The notes under the pieces were generated by a model, which searched no databases, was not told the DNA's origin, and saw only the letters and a list, made by a program, of their open reading frames with translations. From the NCBI GenBank assembly GCA_030374805.1, contig JARGSG010000122.1, positions 1-64,000 on the forward strand: a stretch of 64,000 bases of DNA, in the 5' to 3' direction. This DNA is from Gracilaria gracilis. Lineage: Eukaryota > Rhodophyta > Florideophyceae > Gracilariales > Gracilariaceae. Below are positions 1 to 11,644 of the stretch, one piece after another (the first letter of the stretch is position 1; every line of letters starts with the position of its first letter). The translations under genes were made by a program, and so were the position numbers.

Positions 1-2232
1 GCTGAATGGTCAACCTACAAGGTTTGAATGTCTTACCAATGAGGAAATGGATGCGTTCGAGGCGCTGAAACATGCGCTCTTGACACCTCCCATCTTGGCA
101 TTACCCAAAAGCTGGTTTACGATACACGTTGGATACTGACGCTTCGGACGCCCAAATTGGTTGTTGTCTTATCAGGAGCAAGAAAAAGGCGACAAACTAC
201 CTATAGGGTACTGGAGCCGTGCTTTGCACGCTGCAGAAAAGAACTACACAACAACCGAAAAGGAATGTCTGGCAGTAGTCTGGAGCATGGTGATGCTCCG
301 TCCCTACCTATATCGTGAAAGGTTCACGCTTCGAACCGACCATGATGCCCTACGGTGGATACTGGGTCTGGCCGACGCATCAGCAGACTTGCCCGATAGC
401 GGTTGCGACTTTCAGAGTTCGAGTATGACGTACAGTACCGTCCAGGTATCAAGCACAATGTCGCAGACGCAATGTCTCGCATTACCACAGATGGTTTGGA
501 CACCGAGCCGGTAGAGGATGATATCCCATGCTTTACCATCTCTACCAACCCTGATGGTGATACCTTAGAAGGTTACTGGACTCTACCCGCAAGAAGATAC
601 GTGGTTTAGTGATGCCATCGCTCGGGAAATACTCGCCCTCGAGGAAACAGACGTCATGCCAATTACCCGCGAGGAATTCCTGAGAGAGCAAGCAAACGAT
701 GTTTATTGCCGCTCTCTCATGGACCAAGTAGGTATGAAAGACTCGAACTTTGACGTCGACCGAAATGGTTTCCTGGTGAGGGCGAGCTCCTATTGATGGT
801 TCCCTTCAAAAGGTGGTGCCCAAGGTGCTGCGCCCTCGGGTGCTGTACCTAGCCCACTACCCAAGGCTATCAGGACACCCTGGAGGTACGAGAATGTACT
901 ACACCTTGAGGCAAGGGTACTACTGGCCTCATATGGCTAATGATATATTTACCTTTGTATGGTCAATGTGAATCTGGCGTACGTACCCGTGGAGGTCTCC
1001 GAAAGCACAGGAAATACTTGAAGTTATTCCCTGCAGCGGGTCCTCTCGAGTTCGTCGCAATAGACCTTCTGGGTCCATTACCAAAAACCACAAGGGGATA
1101 TCAGTACATCATCGTAATCACCGACAGGTTCTCGAAGCTCACGCGAGCGATACCCTTGAAGGACACGAAATCGACGACCCTCGCGGTGGCGTTCTTGAAC
1201 AATTGGATCTACCCGTATGGTGCACCGCTTTATCTACTTACCGACAATGGTTCGAACTTAGCTTCGAAGTTTTTTCGAAGCTGTTTGTAACCTCTTGGGT
1301 ATTAAGCACTACTTCACTACTGCCTACCATCCGCAAACTAATGGGCAAGTGGGAGCGCTTGAACCGAACACTGGTATCTAGGCTGCGACATTATACGGAA
1401 GAACACCAAACTGGTTGGGACGAGCTCGTGCAGCCCTTGACATATGCATACAATCTTCAGGTTCATCGAGCGACGCAAACTACGCCGTTCGATCTAATAC
1501 TGTCAAGACACCCACCAGGTATTGTTGTTTGAAAGGGGATTCATTAGGACAAGAAGACGCCGGAGCGCTCACACCGTCACAGGTCAAACGGAATACCCTT
1601 TTGAGGTTGAGACGTGCTCTCAAGTATGCTGAGAGCAAGCTCACAGCATCCCGGAAGCGGTACAAAGAGGACTACGACCGAAAGGTAACCCAAGTGGTAA
1701 CGGCTACGCCGGGTCAATATGTCTTTATTGACCACCCCCCGAAAGGAGCTAAACCACGACCGGGTGATGAAGCTGATGATGAAGCTATTGATAGAGATAT
1801 CAATTCTAAGCTTCTTCCGAAATCATCGGGACCTTTCAAGGTAGTTCGGTCGACCGACCACACGGTAACGGTGTGAACCAAGATGGTGTAGAGAATACAA
1901 TCTCCATTTGACCGAATCACGGTTACACCTCAGACGGGTTCAGTCCAGGAAGGACCGCGGAGAATCCACGCGTGACCCACAAGCGGTTGCCCTGAGGACT
2001 CTGCCTTGGGAAGACGGGACACCCATCGAGGTTAATGATGACGCACAGGGGTGACGACCCAGACTACGTACCACCTGCGGGGATTACGGTTGCTCCTTCA
2101 GAGGAAACACCTACTCCTAGTGGTACCGATGCTCATCTAAACCAAAGTGGTGAAAGGATACCATCGCCGGTCTCTAATGAGTTCCCAGTGGAACGCCTTG
2201 TAGGTCACCGCCCGTACCCCAAGAAGGTCTGA
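1..2232 (+). mobile_element. Ty3/gypsy-type LTR retrotransposon, 3' part of pol (fossil)
   Basis: Translation of the + strand shows the hallmarks of a Ty3/gypsy polymerase. An RNase H region lies at about 170-370, with the usual Y-T-T-T-E-K-E-C-L-A-V-V and L-R-T-D-H-D-A-L-R-W blocks. A retroviral integrase core lies at about 1000-1500, with A-I-D-L-L-G-P-L-P and L-T-D-N-G-S-N. A basic, proline-rich integrase tail runs to about 2230. Reverse transcriptase proper would lie off the left edge of the window. The copy is broken, with several interruptions, and looks old. It is in the orientation expected if the LTR at 6271-6778 is its 3' LTR, but 4 kb of other sequence lies between, so that pairing is inference. 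The order RT, RNase H, integrase is the gypsy order and excludes Ty1/copia. Confidence 0.9.
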
Positions 2233-3869
2233 AGTACGAGTACGTTGGTATGGCTGGGGCGCCGATGGTGATACTGCTGAGCCGCCCTCAGCCATACCAC
2301 ACCATTTCAGGGTAAGCTACTGGAACCGCAAAGGAGAGGACCATGCCGAATGATGGGTAAACCTTAGAGGTAAATGCAGTCCCCTAAGGAAGGGGGGAAA
2401 AGCACATTGTAATGAGGAGTACCAAAGTCGGTTCGGACGCTCACCGGGAAGGTACAACCAGAAAGAAGCATTCCATGAGGGTACGTCCAGGGAGCGGTAG
2501 CGCTAAAGACGGACGCCCCGTTGTACGCGCGCCGTTGCACACGCGCCATGCACGGTGCGCGGCACGCGCCGCGAACCCGCACGGTGGAAACATTCAAAAA
2601 ATTATATCTTTTTATTTGACGAGGCATACGCGCGCTGCTCGGGGCGCGCCGTGCGGAGTAACCGATTTGGTTTACACTATTGTGTGTAGGGAGCGAGCAA
2701 CGGCATGGTCAAAAAATCTAAGTATTTTGACCGTGCCGCGCTCCCGAATCGGCCATTCCCAGCCTCTGAAACCCCTTGGTTCTCAAGATACAGACCAAAA
2801 GGGTTTTCTGCCTTTTCACTACCATATGGAGGGGTAATTTTCCGGTCAAATATTTTGATTCGCCTTGCAAGTAACCTCCAGGGTGAAACACCGCACGTGC
2901 GCCCATGCTTGGTGAGAGGTCATGCAGACCAATCCAGGTACATTGCTGGCCACCGCGCGCAAGCGCGTTGCACAACATCTTACCTTATGGGAAGGCGAAA
3001 CCGCTCGCTGCGCCGTACGAACGCGCATCGAAGTACCAACGTGGTGAACCATACTACGAGCACCAAAATGGTTCAGAATGGAGCTAAGTCACCTCCTGGA
3101 ACTTACCCATCGTGGGTACGCTGGTCTAAGGAGGGAGGAGGAGAGTTTCGAAACCCTAATTGGAGATGCGCAGAGCTAAGGAAGGGGGAGCTGTTTTCGA
3201 AATTCCTCCCTTGCTACGCACCTCACCTCAAAGGAAACTGGAACCTACCATGGAAACGCCTAACATGTAAGTTTACTTGAAGAGTAACAACAATAGGGAT
3301 GCAGGAGTAACGTGGCTCAAGCACAGACCCAAGTGGATACGACAATCAACCTGATGGGTTGAGTGGCGAAGTGAGGCCCCGAGGAGCCTCCAGCTGAGGA
3401 TCCCCGACCCGGAATGGTGTTTTGATGGGCTCCCCGGCCAAGGCTGGAAGAGATGAGCCTGGCCTGGAGCCTGGTTAGGCGCGCTACCATGACCCACGGG
3501 GGGTACTAGTAGGCACGCTGACGCCTGGCATCACGTCGGCACCCATCGGAGGTGGCGCGCTCGCCTGCGCAACCGACGGAGGTGCCGACGACCCGATGTG
3601 GAGAGGAGCCTGCGGAGCGGCTAGAAGGCCGGGGTTCAGGCTAGCGCCAAATAGGAGATCCTCCAAAGGGTTTGTAGGCGTCGGGGCCCATGGCCGTCGC
3701 TAGGCCTGCCACCTGGTTGGTAGCCATCTGGTAGAGTTCGACCTGGAACCGGGTTCCGGAACTCACCAATTTGGGAAAAGGATCGCATGTACTGTGCATG
3801 ACGAGGCAGGATGCTTTCCAGAAGGGGTAAGAGCCTCGACCACAGAGGTAGGACCCGCCCGCTGGAAGT
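2233..3869. other. Non-coding stretch inside the LTR fossil block
   Basis: I see no convincing gene here. Two purine-rich tracts (about 2384-2403 and 3128-3195) resemble polypurine tracts, which usually sit just upstream of a 3' LTR. The stretch 2515-2660 is very GC-rich, with many short inverted GCGC motifs. The left part may be LTR or untranslated sequence of the pol element. From about 3480 onward the minus strand is proline-rich and low in complexity, like the end of the neighbouring antisense frame. Confidence 0.5.
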
Positions 3870-6212
3870 TCACCCACACGGGCTTGGCGGACCCGGGCCA
3901 TTAAACCTGAAATGGCCTGGGGAGTCCACCTGAGAGGGGACAGGCGCCGCAGCAGCAGCCATGACACCCCCGAGGATAGCCCGCGGAGGCCCATCAACCC
4001 TTGTGGTACTAGGGAGAAGAGGAGTCACACCAGTATGGGCAGGCGTATTGCGTCCCTCCGGAGCGGGAGTAGGCGCTGAAGTGACCACAGGGGTAGCTGC
4101 TGGCGATTCCACTACGGTTGGGAATGGCTCGGGACTCCCTGGAGGTCCCTGATCGGTCGGAGCCCCAGGATAGCGCTGCTCCGCGCGGGATACAACCTTC
4201 CAGGACACCGGATCGAAAACCTCCCACCCCTGCTTGGCTCCCCACGGGAAACTCTCCACTTGGGTAAGCAACGATTCCAGCTGCTCAATGGAGTAGTCCG
4301 TACCTGCCACAATGGTTCCGAGTCCAAATAGGCGAATGTCGCGAATGACCCTCAGGGGAATGAAGAACATACGACCAGGAGGTTGCACACCGTCACGGTA
4401 AATCCCGGCTTCTCGAGAACGACAATCCCAGTCAATACCGTCACGGGCAGCCTGCAGAGCCAAGATGGCCACCAATACGGCCCATTCCGCGAGGGCAATC
4501 GACCAAATGAGGTAATACCGATCGTGGTTACGGGTGATGTAGCTCCCGAAGTAAGCCAATACCGGTGGGGTTGGGACGCTAAGCGACATCGGTACTTCAT
4601 AGGCATTCCACCATTCAGGTCGGGCCACATACCAAGAGGTTCTTCCCTTATTAGGTTGTGAGAAAAACTCCACATTATGGAACCCATGCATGACGCGGTT
4701 GAAGCTGGACCGGGTGCGAATGCGAGCCTCGGTGGCAGCATCCACCCCCCACCTACGACGGTTAGCCCAATGGATGGTATTGTAAGGCCTATCGAAGCAA
4801 ACCAAATGTGGAGAAGCCGGAAGGTACTGCTGCGGAAGGGAGTCGTACTGACAGATCTTCACAACCAGACGTCGGTAATAATGGAGCTCCGGTTCAATAC
4901 GAACATACGGCAGATCGCTGGGATAAAGCGGGGGGATGAAATACCTCATTGGTGTGTGTCGCTGGCGGCTGTCATAGCACTCCACCCAACCCTGACGAGG
5001 TTGAGATTCCTTATCCCGACGGTGGAGCGTTTGGGGGACGGAGCGGAGACGCTCGCAATCCCAACGAAACAAACCCAAGTAGGTATCCAAAGTCGGACGG
5101 CGCAAGACGCCGGGAAGCGAGGTGTTCCCCGGTGCCACTGGCCAGTTCCGACGGTACAGCGTCGCTTGCGACACCATTCTTGGATCGACCCAGAAGGTAC
5201 CATGTTGGGAAACGTTCCAGTCGGCCGTGGTGAACGGCTCCAAACCATAATAGGAAATACCACGAGGAATCTCGGGCTCCGGACCATACGGGTCCCGGAT
5301 CCCTTCGTGAATCCCTTGAGGTTGATTTGAAGAAGACTGAACCGGCTGGCTCTGAAAACCAGTTTGGATGCGGGAATGGTACAAAGCAGCACCCCGAGAA
5401 CCAGACTTGGCAATCCCGCTTCCGCGGCCGCGCGAAGGACCGGCACCCGACATGGTGTGATGAGTACCGTGAGGGAGTGGTTGAGACGGCGAGCATTCGA
5501 CCGCAGGGGTGAAGCGAATCGGCTTTTTATCCACAATGGGTGAGTCACTAGAGCTGATGCTCAAAACCTCCACCCGTTCGGGGACCCATGCTGGTTCAAC
5601 CATTAAGGTATCGGCATTGGTCGCCGATGGCGCGCCGTCCCTTGAGGTTACCGCGTCCGATTGACCAACATGGGGAACCGACAATCGCCGTGTACCGCTA
5701 CGGATGCGAGCCCGCACGCTGGTACCAGGGCTACCCATGTGGTTCAGATAAGGATCGGGGGTCACCATAAACGGATTCAACCTTGTCGGTCGGACGAAAA
5801 GCCACGGTGGCGCGAGCCTGCCTAGACAAACCGCAAAGGGGTGCGAAGGCAACCAGAAGGGATAACGGTGGAACAGCCTCGAAGGGACAGAGAGACACGC
5901 CGCAACCAAGTAGGCGCCAAAATCCTTCACGGTACAGTGCCCACACGAGCTCGAAGGCGCAACCCGCCTCCCCCCCACTGGGTATACCGACACGGTAAAT
6001 GGGTCCAAGCCGTGCAGCCGAAAAGGTATAACCTTGGAGGTATGCAATGGGCGCGCGTCGCGCCCAAACCACAAATGGGAATGGATAGAGCCGCAACCGG
6101 TGATGACCAAGGTGGTGAACAGAGTGCGTTCGGCGATGCAAAGCCGACGCGACGCACGGCGCGAGATGGCACGAAGGCTGCGACAGGGCCCAAATTGGTA
6201 CGACGATGCCAC
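3870..6212 (-). CDS. Long frame opposite to the retrotransposon, unknown product (about 780 codons)
   Basis: One minus-strand frame is open for about 780 codons, far longer than chance allows. I do not recognise a domain. The first 250 residues are basic and Ser/Pro-rich. The middle is rich in Trp, Tyr and Arg. A hydrophobic helix follows (W-S-I-A-L-A-E-W-A-V-L-V-A-I-L-A-L), and the end is a low-complexity Pro/Thr/Ala tail. The frame sits between a + strand pol remnant and a + strand 3' LTR (6271-6778), with a purine-rich tract just before that LTR. Some plant Ty3/gypsy elements carry an extra antisense gene between integrase and the 3' LTR, and this fits that pattern. Alternatives are a gag-like protein of a different, minus-oriented element or a captured host gene. 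The frame looks whole; its first ATG lies some way inside it, so the start is uncertain. Confidence 0.45.
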   Translation of the reverse strand: MASSYQFGPCRSLRAISRRASRRLCIAERTLFTTLVITGCGSIHSHLWFGRDARPLHTSKVIPFRLHGLDPFTVSVYPVGGRRVAPSSSCGHCTVKDFGAYLVAACLSVPSRLFHRYPFWLPSHPFAVCLGRLAPPWLFVRPTRLNPFMVTPDPYLNHMGSPGTSVRARIRSGTRRLSVPHVGQSDAVTSRDGAPSATNADTLMVEPAWVPERVEVLSISSSDSPIVDKKPIRFTPAVECSPSQPLPHGTHHTMSGAGPSRGRGSGIAKSGSRGAALYHSRIQTGFQSQPVQSSSNQPQGIHEGIRDPYGPEPEIPRGISYYGLEPFTTADWNVSQHGTFWVDPRMVSQATLYRRNWPVAPGNTSLPGVLRRPTLDTYLGLFRWDCERLRSVPQTLHRRDKESQPRQGWVECYDSRQRHTPMRYFIPPLYPSDLPYVRIEPELHYYRRLVVKICQYDSLPQQYLPASPHLVCFDRPYNTIHWANRRRWGVDAATEARIRTRSSFNRVMHGFHNVEFFSQPNKGRTSWYVARPEWWNAYEVPMSLSVPTPPVLAYFGSYITRNHDRYYLIWSIALAEWAVLVAILALQAARDGIDWDCRSREAGIYRDGVQPPGRMFFIPLRVIRDIRLFGLGTIVAGTDYSIEQLESLLTQVESFPWGAKQGWEVFDPVSWKVVSRAEQRYPGAPTDQGPPGSPEPFPTVVESPAATPVVTSAPTPAPEGRNTPAHTGVTPLLPSTTRVDGPPRAILGGVMAAAAAPVPSQVDSPGHFRFNGPGPPSPCG

Positions 6213-6270
6213 CGACTTGGTGAAAGGATCTAGGAGCCACGAGGGCGTGGCTCAGGGTAGGAAGGGGGTC

Positions 6271-6778
6271 TGTAGTACAATGAGACCTCAATGGGTTGGT
6301 GCCACGTGGGTCTACTGGTGCGCCTTGCTGGCTGCACTGTACCCAATTGGTATTCTGTATTTTATAATTTCTAATTTCTAATTTATAGTCTAGGATAGTT
6401 TAGCATTGCTGGCCCATGACAGTAGGTCATGGGCACAGCCGATGACGTCATGCCCGCATGGGAGATCGGCCTCGGTGCACCTTGTATATATTGTGGTGCA
6501 CCTCGCCTTCCCCCTCGGGTATGTTAAAGTCAGGCACCATTAGGGCAGTAACTATACCATCTTGGTCACTTGCTACTCTATTAATATTCAGGTTTTACCG
6601 CGCGTCGACGTCTACTACCGTACACCTACACGGTCTAGACTAGTTGCCCCGCCGTCTGCCCCTGCAGGTTTCAGGTGCCCTACTACCATATTGGTTGTGT
6701 GTTTTTCCCCCTTAGGTTGAGCCCTCGCGCGCTCCCTCTACCAGGCGGACCCCACACCTTATCGGTATTTGTACGACA
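6271..6778 (+). repeat. LTR, family A (508 bp), probably a 3' LTR
   Basis: The unit runs from TGTAGTACAA to TTGTACGACA, so it has TG...CA ends and near-perfect short inverted termini. A purine tract (AGGAAGGGGG, about 6259-6268) lies immediately upstream, as expected for the polypurine tract before a 3' LTR in + orientation. A TATA-like stretch (TGTATATATTG) is near 6482. A second copy lies reversed at 56203-57704. The flanks (gggtc and caaga) do not form a target duplication, so this is not a simple solo LTR. It directly abuts the internal start of a family B element on its right. Confidence 0.75.
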
Positions 6779-6820
6779 CAAGAATGAACCGAACTTCGAA
6801 ATCAATCCAAAAGCACGACA

Positions 6821-7440
6821 TCTAAGTCGGGAGACCACATTGTAGTGCAACGCCTATGGCGGGGAAAGCGAGACAGCCACGAAGATGTTCGGGATCTTCC
6901 TGTCGGGGAGGTAGCCCAGCAATCGGAGCACGCCGGAGATGACACGACTGGCTGGTTGTAAACCGAGGTCATACCGCCACGAAGATCGTCAGAGTGTATA
7001 TTGGTGACCGGGTACCATGGAGGGACATGTGCGAAAAGCGGTCTCAGAACAGAGCTTTGTAAGAGAAAAACGGGGAGAACACGATATCGGATGGCATGCC
7101 ACGTAAGAGTGGGCATTAGAAAGAACCCAAAAAGAGGCAAGGCGGTCTACAAGAGTAAAAATAGATGCGTAACACACAAGCAAAACCCAATACTGGGGCA
7201 AGTATACGGCAGTAGTCGAAAGAACACACAAATGCAGTGGTAGTACTCTGAACGTCACAAGGGTGGTTTTTTTAAGGTGAAAACGCAATTGCCACTCTAC
7301 TTGGAGGTGGGCAGTCCGCGAATGCGTGATAATTAGCTCCAGGTAGCTTTTGCTTGAAAAGGGTAATTTACTGAGGGAGCATACCTTCACCTAGAAAGTA
7401 GTGGTCTCGGCGCCGCCCCTGGCAGTAGGCGCGGTGGCCA
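6821..7440 (-). repeat. LTR family B with primer-binding site (fossil, minus strand)
   Basis: Read on the minus strand, an LTR end (...TTGCACTACA, at 6841) is followed after 3 nt by TGGTCTCCCGACTTAGA (6837-6821). This starts with TGG and recurs in the same relative place at 59692 and 63558, so it is very likely the tRNA primer-binding site. The LTR body shares long blocks with 55.2-55.9, 58.0-58.7, 59.0-59.7 and 63.0-63.6 kb. Internal sequence after the primer site is cut off by the family A LTR within about 40 bp. The upstream end near 7440 is only approximate. Confidence 0.6.
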
Positions 7441-8737
7441 AATAAAGTATCAAATATATTTAGTAAATACAGCAATGCTGGTGGCATTGCTTCTTGGGTA
7501 TCCGTGCAACACGTGTTCTCGTCACGCCCTCTAGGCGGTAGCTCAGGCCATGCATCCCACGTTTAAAATCTCAAAAATCGTCGGAGCGCACCACCACGGC
7601 AGTGGCAGTACAGCTCATATACCAGCTCTACGCATCGATTCGAAAAATTTAGTAAGTCCTCAAAACCTCTTGTTACGAGTGTGGTGCTCCACAAATGCAA
7701 ATATACAAAATCAGTAAATAGGCTTCAGATTTTTATTGTAGTAGTAGATCTGCCTCCTGGAAGCATGTGAATCTTCATTCGGCTGGTTGTCAATGATTTT
7801 TGCTGTTACCGGTGTTGCTACTACTGTGCGAACAATTTTATCTAGTCAATTGTTAAGGAGACAATGATGAGTTTTTAAAATGGAAAGAGAAAGTGTACAA
7901 TTTGTTTTGGTGGATTGGAAAGTGAAGCAAAATAGTGAGAATCGAGCATTCATGCCAGTGTTAAAGTTAAATTTAAACTTTTAACACTGTTTCTGGTACA
8001 GTTTTGGCGCTTAAAGAAATCTAAAGTAGTGGGTGCTAATAGACTCACAAACAAAAAGGGAAGCACCACTGGAGACTTGTTTATCTGCTGTACCAAGAAA
8101 GTGTGTTAACGCCGCCACCGGATGAAGATTGTTTTCAACTTTGCGAAAGATTGCTTCAGTTTGGTTGCTGTGTATACGTGATGGGCGACTTTTGTTAACG
8201 CCATCAAAAAAGGAACGACGGGGATGAGAAAAAATTGTTTTTTTGAAAAAGAGAAAACTTTTACTGCAAATTTATGTGAGTAAAAACTGACCTCATATGA
8301 GGTCATTTGACCTCATGCGAGGTCAGTTGTCAACTAGACACAAGAGATAAACGTTTCGGTTCTAAAAGGTTGAATAGAAGTTTGTGAGTCATCTTCAACA
8401 ATGCTTACAATTTGGCCAACTGCTATAATTTTGAGCAATGAGTTGAACCTGATTTGCAGCATAATTCCACAGCTCCCTGTCAAAACCCATGGTTTCCGAG
8501 TCCGCTTTACCCGGGTCCCCAGGCGAAATATGACATGGCTCACGAGAACGAAAAAAAGTCTATACCGCACGTTTGAGGACAGCATGCTCACATGCCAAAC
8601 CCGTCCCATATCGAGTCACCACCGCTTCGCTTCTCTATTTCTTCCGATGCCGTTTGCTTCTCGACGACGCCACCTCACTCAATCTCCCCGCCCCGTCCTC
8701 TTTCAAAGTGTCTCACATTATCTTTTCCAAGATTCAA
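7441..8737. other. Intergenic region upstream of the NB-ARC pseudogene
   Basis: No gene is visible. The DNA is AT-rich and without long frames. The only striking structure is the pair of palindromes at 8288-8325, listed separately. A frame open from 8573 extends the downstream gene without an ATG and is treated as 5' leader. Confidence 0.6.
8288..8325. promoter_or_regulatory. Two phased TGACCTCAT...GAGGTCA palindromes
   Basis: TGACCTCATATGAGGTCA (8288-8305) is a perfect 18-bp palindrome. TGACCTCATGCGAGGTCA (8308-8325) is the same with two central changes. Their centres are 20 bp apart, about two helical turns, so two dimeric proteins could bind the same DNA face. They lie about 410 bp upstream of the ATG of the NB-ARC gene at 8738. 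A regulatory role is inference. Confidence 0.45.
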
Positions 8738-11644
8738 ATGGCTGACCCCATCTCCGCAGCTACTGCCGTCGCTGGCGCAGTGCCAAAGGCTCTCAATTAC
8801 GTCGAAGAAAAGCTCAATGCTTCCATGCGTCGCCACGACTTAGCGTCTGACAATCGTTATAGACTAGAACTGGTTCAAAAACTGCTCGAGCAACATCTTA
8901 AACGCGTGGACGCTTGGGTGGACGAATCAAATCGTGAAGACTCTCCGCGACACAGTGTGCTCACATGGAGAACGAAGCTGCAACAGGCCAAGGAAAAATG
9001 TATGCCGCTCTCACGAACGGTTCCGAACGCTACCCCGTTCAGTCGAGTGCAGCGAGCAGACCAAATCTTGACCCAGGTGGAGGGAATCGAGAGAGAGTTT
9101 GCGGAATTTGCTGCTGTTGAAGAAAGGGATCGAGTAACGAGATTTCAGGACTGTGAACGAGCGCCCCAAAATGAACCAAAATTCAGGAAGAGTGGCACTG
9201 TTCCGCCCAACCCCCCAAGACTCACTCTGGATTTCAATTCATCAGATACGTTCGAGGGCAGGCTGAAGGCCGCTGTTCTAGAACCATCCGAGTACAAGGG
9301 GCTGGCAGTTGTGGCTGCTGGTCGAGGTGGAGTAGGGAAAACCTGTGCCCTTCGGGGCTTAAACGGTGTTGGGGATGTCCGATCGAGGTTCCCCGATGGT
9401 GTGCAGTTTATGCGTCTTGGCAAAGATGCTAGTATTGGTGTCCTGATTCAGGAGATAGCCCGCGTTGTTGAAGCGACAGGAAATGAACGGCTGGGAAGCA
9501 ACATACGCAGTGTGAAACTTCTACAGAAAGCTGTGGATATGGCACGAAATTGGTTCGTGGGCCACACATGTCTATTTCTTGTTGATGATGTTTGGATGGC
9601 GAACGGACTCGATGCAAATACGTTCTACGTGTTGGCAGATATGATCAACACAGACAGTCGCATTGTATACACGACCAGGGAGAAAGAACTTGCCGAAGCG
9701 GCTGAGAAATGCATACAATTTGGGCCGAGGAAAGCTGAAGCTTCACGAGTTATGTTCCTGAAACATTCAGAGATGGAACACTGCACTGTTAAGAAGAAAG
9801 TAAATAGAGAAGCATTGGAGCGGGTATTAGAAGCCTGTGTAAGGATTCCTTTACTGCTCGCTGTGACTGGGTCAGGCGTTCGAGAGTATTTGTCATCATT
9901 GAAGGGACCGAAAGAAGATGCTCTGCATTTATATAATGAGAAACTACAGAGGGAACCGGATACAATGATTGAGTGCGACGTTAAGGGATATGGGCCGGTG
10001 AGAAATGTGACAAACGCTTCTATCGCAGTACTGGAGCTTCGTTGGGAGAAGAGAATACAGCAGAAGATCTTTCCTTTGTCCATTCGGGAGATGCATCGAT
10101 CTCTGTGTGTACTACAGAAACAACAAGAGGTGCCAGTGTCAATGATTCGACGGCTATGGGATTTGAGAGAGGATACGACCGCTATGGAAGTGATGAAAGC
10201 GTTCAATTCCGTTGCAGTTGTGGATATGGTAATCCCGGAGAACAAGGGAGAACTGAGTTCGGTGTTGCGTGTTCACGACGATATTCTTGATGCGCTCTTG
10301 TTCGATACGAAGAATGAGAAGGAACGGCATTTCAAGCGCTTGTTGGACAATTATTGTAGTGGCAAGGCTGGTGCTGTTGGGTCTGAGGCGAGGATGGTTT
10401 CTGTGGTTGCCGATAAAAGAGAGACAAAATAATCTAGTGCTCGGCTAAACCTGAATCGATTATGTTGCTGGAAATCGACCGTGCATGACGGAGACGTTGC
10501 GGGTGACCTGGCAGTTGTGGACTGTACAACTGAACGGAAGAGAAGAGAATGGTGGACTTTGATAGATGATGATGATGATGAATATCTCGAATGTAACCTT
10601 TGTCGACTGCTGCATGAAGCTGGAGAGTAGAAAGAGTTGATTTGGTTGTTGTTGAAACCGCAATGGGTGGTGAAGCGTATGCAGAGCGGCGGGGTTTTTG
10701 GCGTTGAGGGTGACATTTCAACCGGCAAGCAGGCTGTGGATTGCTCTGATATGGAACAAAAAAATGAGAAGAAGAGGGCTCTGGAAGTAATTGCACATGC
10801 GGTACGATTGAGCTATCATGCCGTATTGGAGAACGCTCGAGAAGCACACTTTCAGCTGTACGGACGTCTGGTAGGATACTCGGAGAAGTGCGAGACCACA
10901 CGGGCGTTTGTGAAGGAGATTGAAGAGATTGCAGAGAGACCATGGTTGAAGGCAAAGAAAGATTTCTTGACAGCTGCAGGAGGGGCAGTTTTGGAGAGTA
11001 TTTCAGTGGAAGGGTACGTTCGGGGAGTGGTGAAGCAGGGGAACGATCTGAAGGTGCTCTGCCACTGTAGTGATGAAATTATGCGAATAGTGAAGTATAA
11101 TGTGAAGTACGGAAGTCGAAGCACAGCCGAAATGGTAGGGAGTATTCGGTGGGCTGCAATGTCAAACTATGGAAAAATTGTTGTATGCGTGGATCGTGGC
11201 GGTGATGTGAAGAAGTGGGACGCTGGGTCGAGTGTGGAGACTGTGATAGGGCATACCACAGCTTCGACTGGGTGCATTTGTGTGAGCGAGGACTCCAGAT
11301 GGGTTGTATGTGGGCTTGAAGGGAATGGAAAGGTATTAGTGTGGGACATGCAGGGGGGCGACGTGTTTCGTGAAATGGTGACTGGGAGAGAAGAGGATGT
11401 TCGTTGTGTGGCTGTGAGTGGGAGTGGAAGAAAGGTTGTGTGTGGATTGAGTGACGGCACGATATGGGTATGGAACGTGGAGAACGGAGAAGCGGTTTAT
11501 GATGTAGTATCGGGACATGAAGATGGGGTGCAATGTGTGGCATTCAGTGAGAATGGGGAAATGATTACGTTTTGCCGAACCTGCAAGCTCGGCTTCTTTT
11601 ACAAATCTGGCCGTGGCCTTCGATTCTGTCAAGTGCAGCAGTAA
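8738..11644 (+). pseudogene. NB-ARC/WD40 immune-type receptor, broken, with a coiled-coil N terminus
   Basis: This is the paralog of the intact gene at 49845-53936. The first frame (8738-10432, ATG in caaATGgct) encodes a helical N terminus of about 140 residues starting M-A-D-P-I-S, not a TIR. An NB-ARC ATPase follows: P-loop GRGGVGKT at residues 195-202, kinase-2 LFLVDDVW, a T-T-R-E block, a G-L-P-L-like R-I-P-L-L-L, and the V-H-D of the MHD motif. The frame ends about 80 codons earlier than the paralogous linker. The region encoding the linker and WD repeats continues to 11644, but in another frame from about 10500 and with an in-frame TAG at about 10628 where the paralog has a Tyr codon. 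Only three WD repeats and part of a fourth remain. They are then joined directly to the conserved last 20 codons, so about 1.2 kb of repeats is missing. Expression as separate NB-ARC and WD proteins is possible but less likely. Confidence 0.85.
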
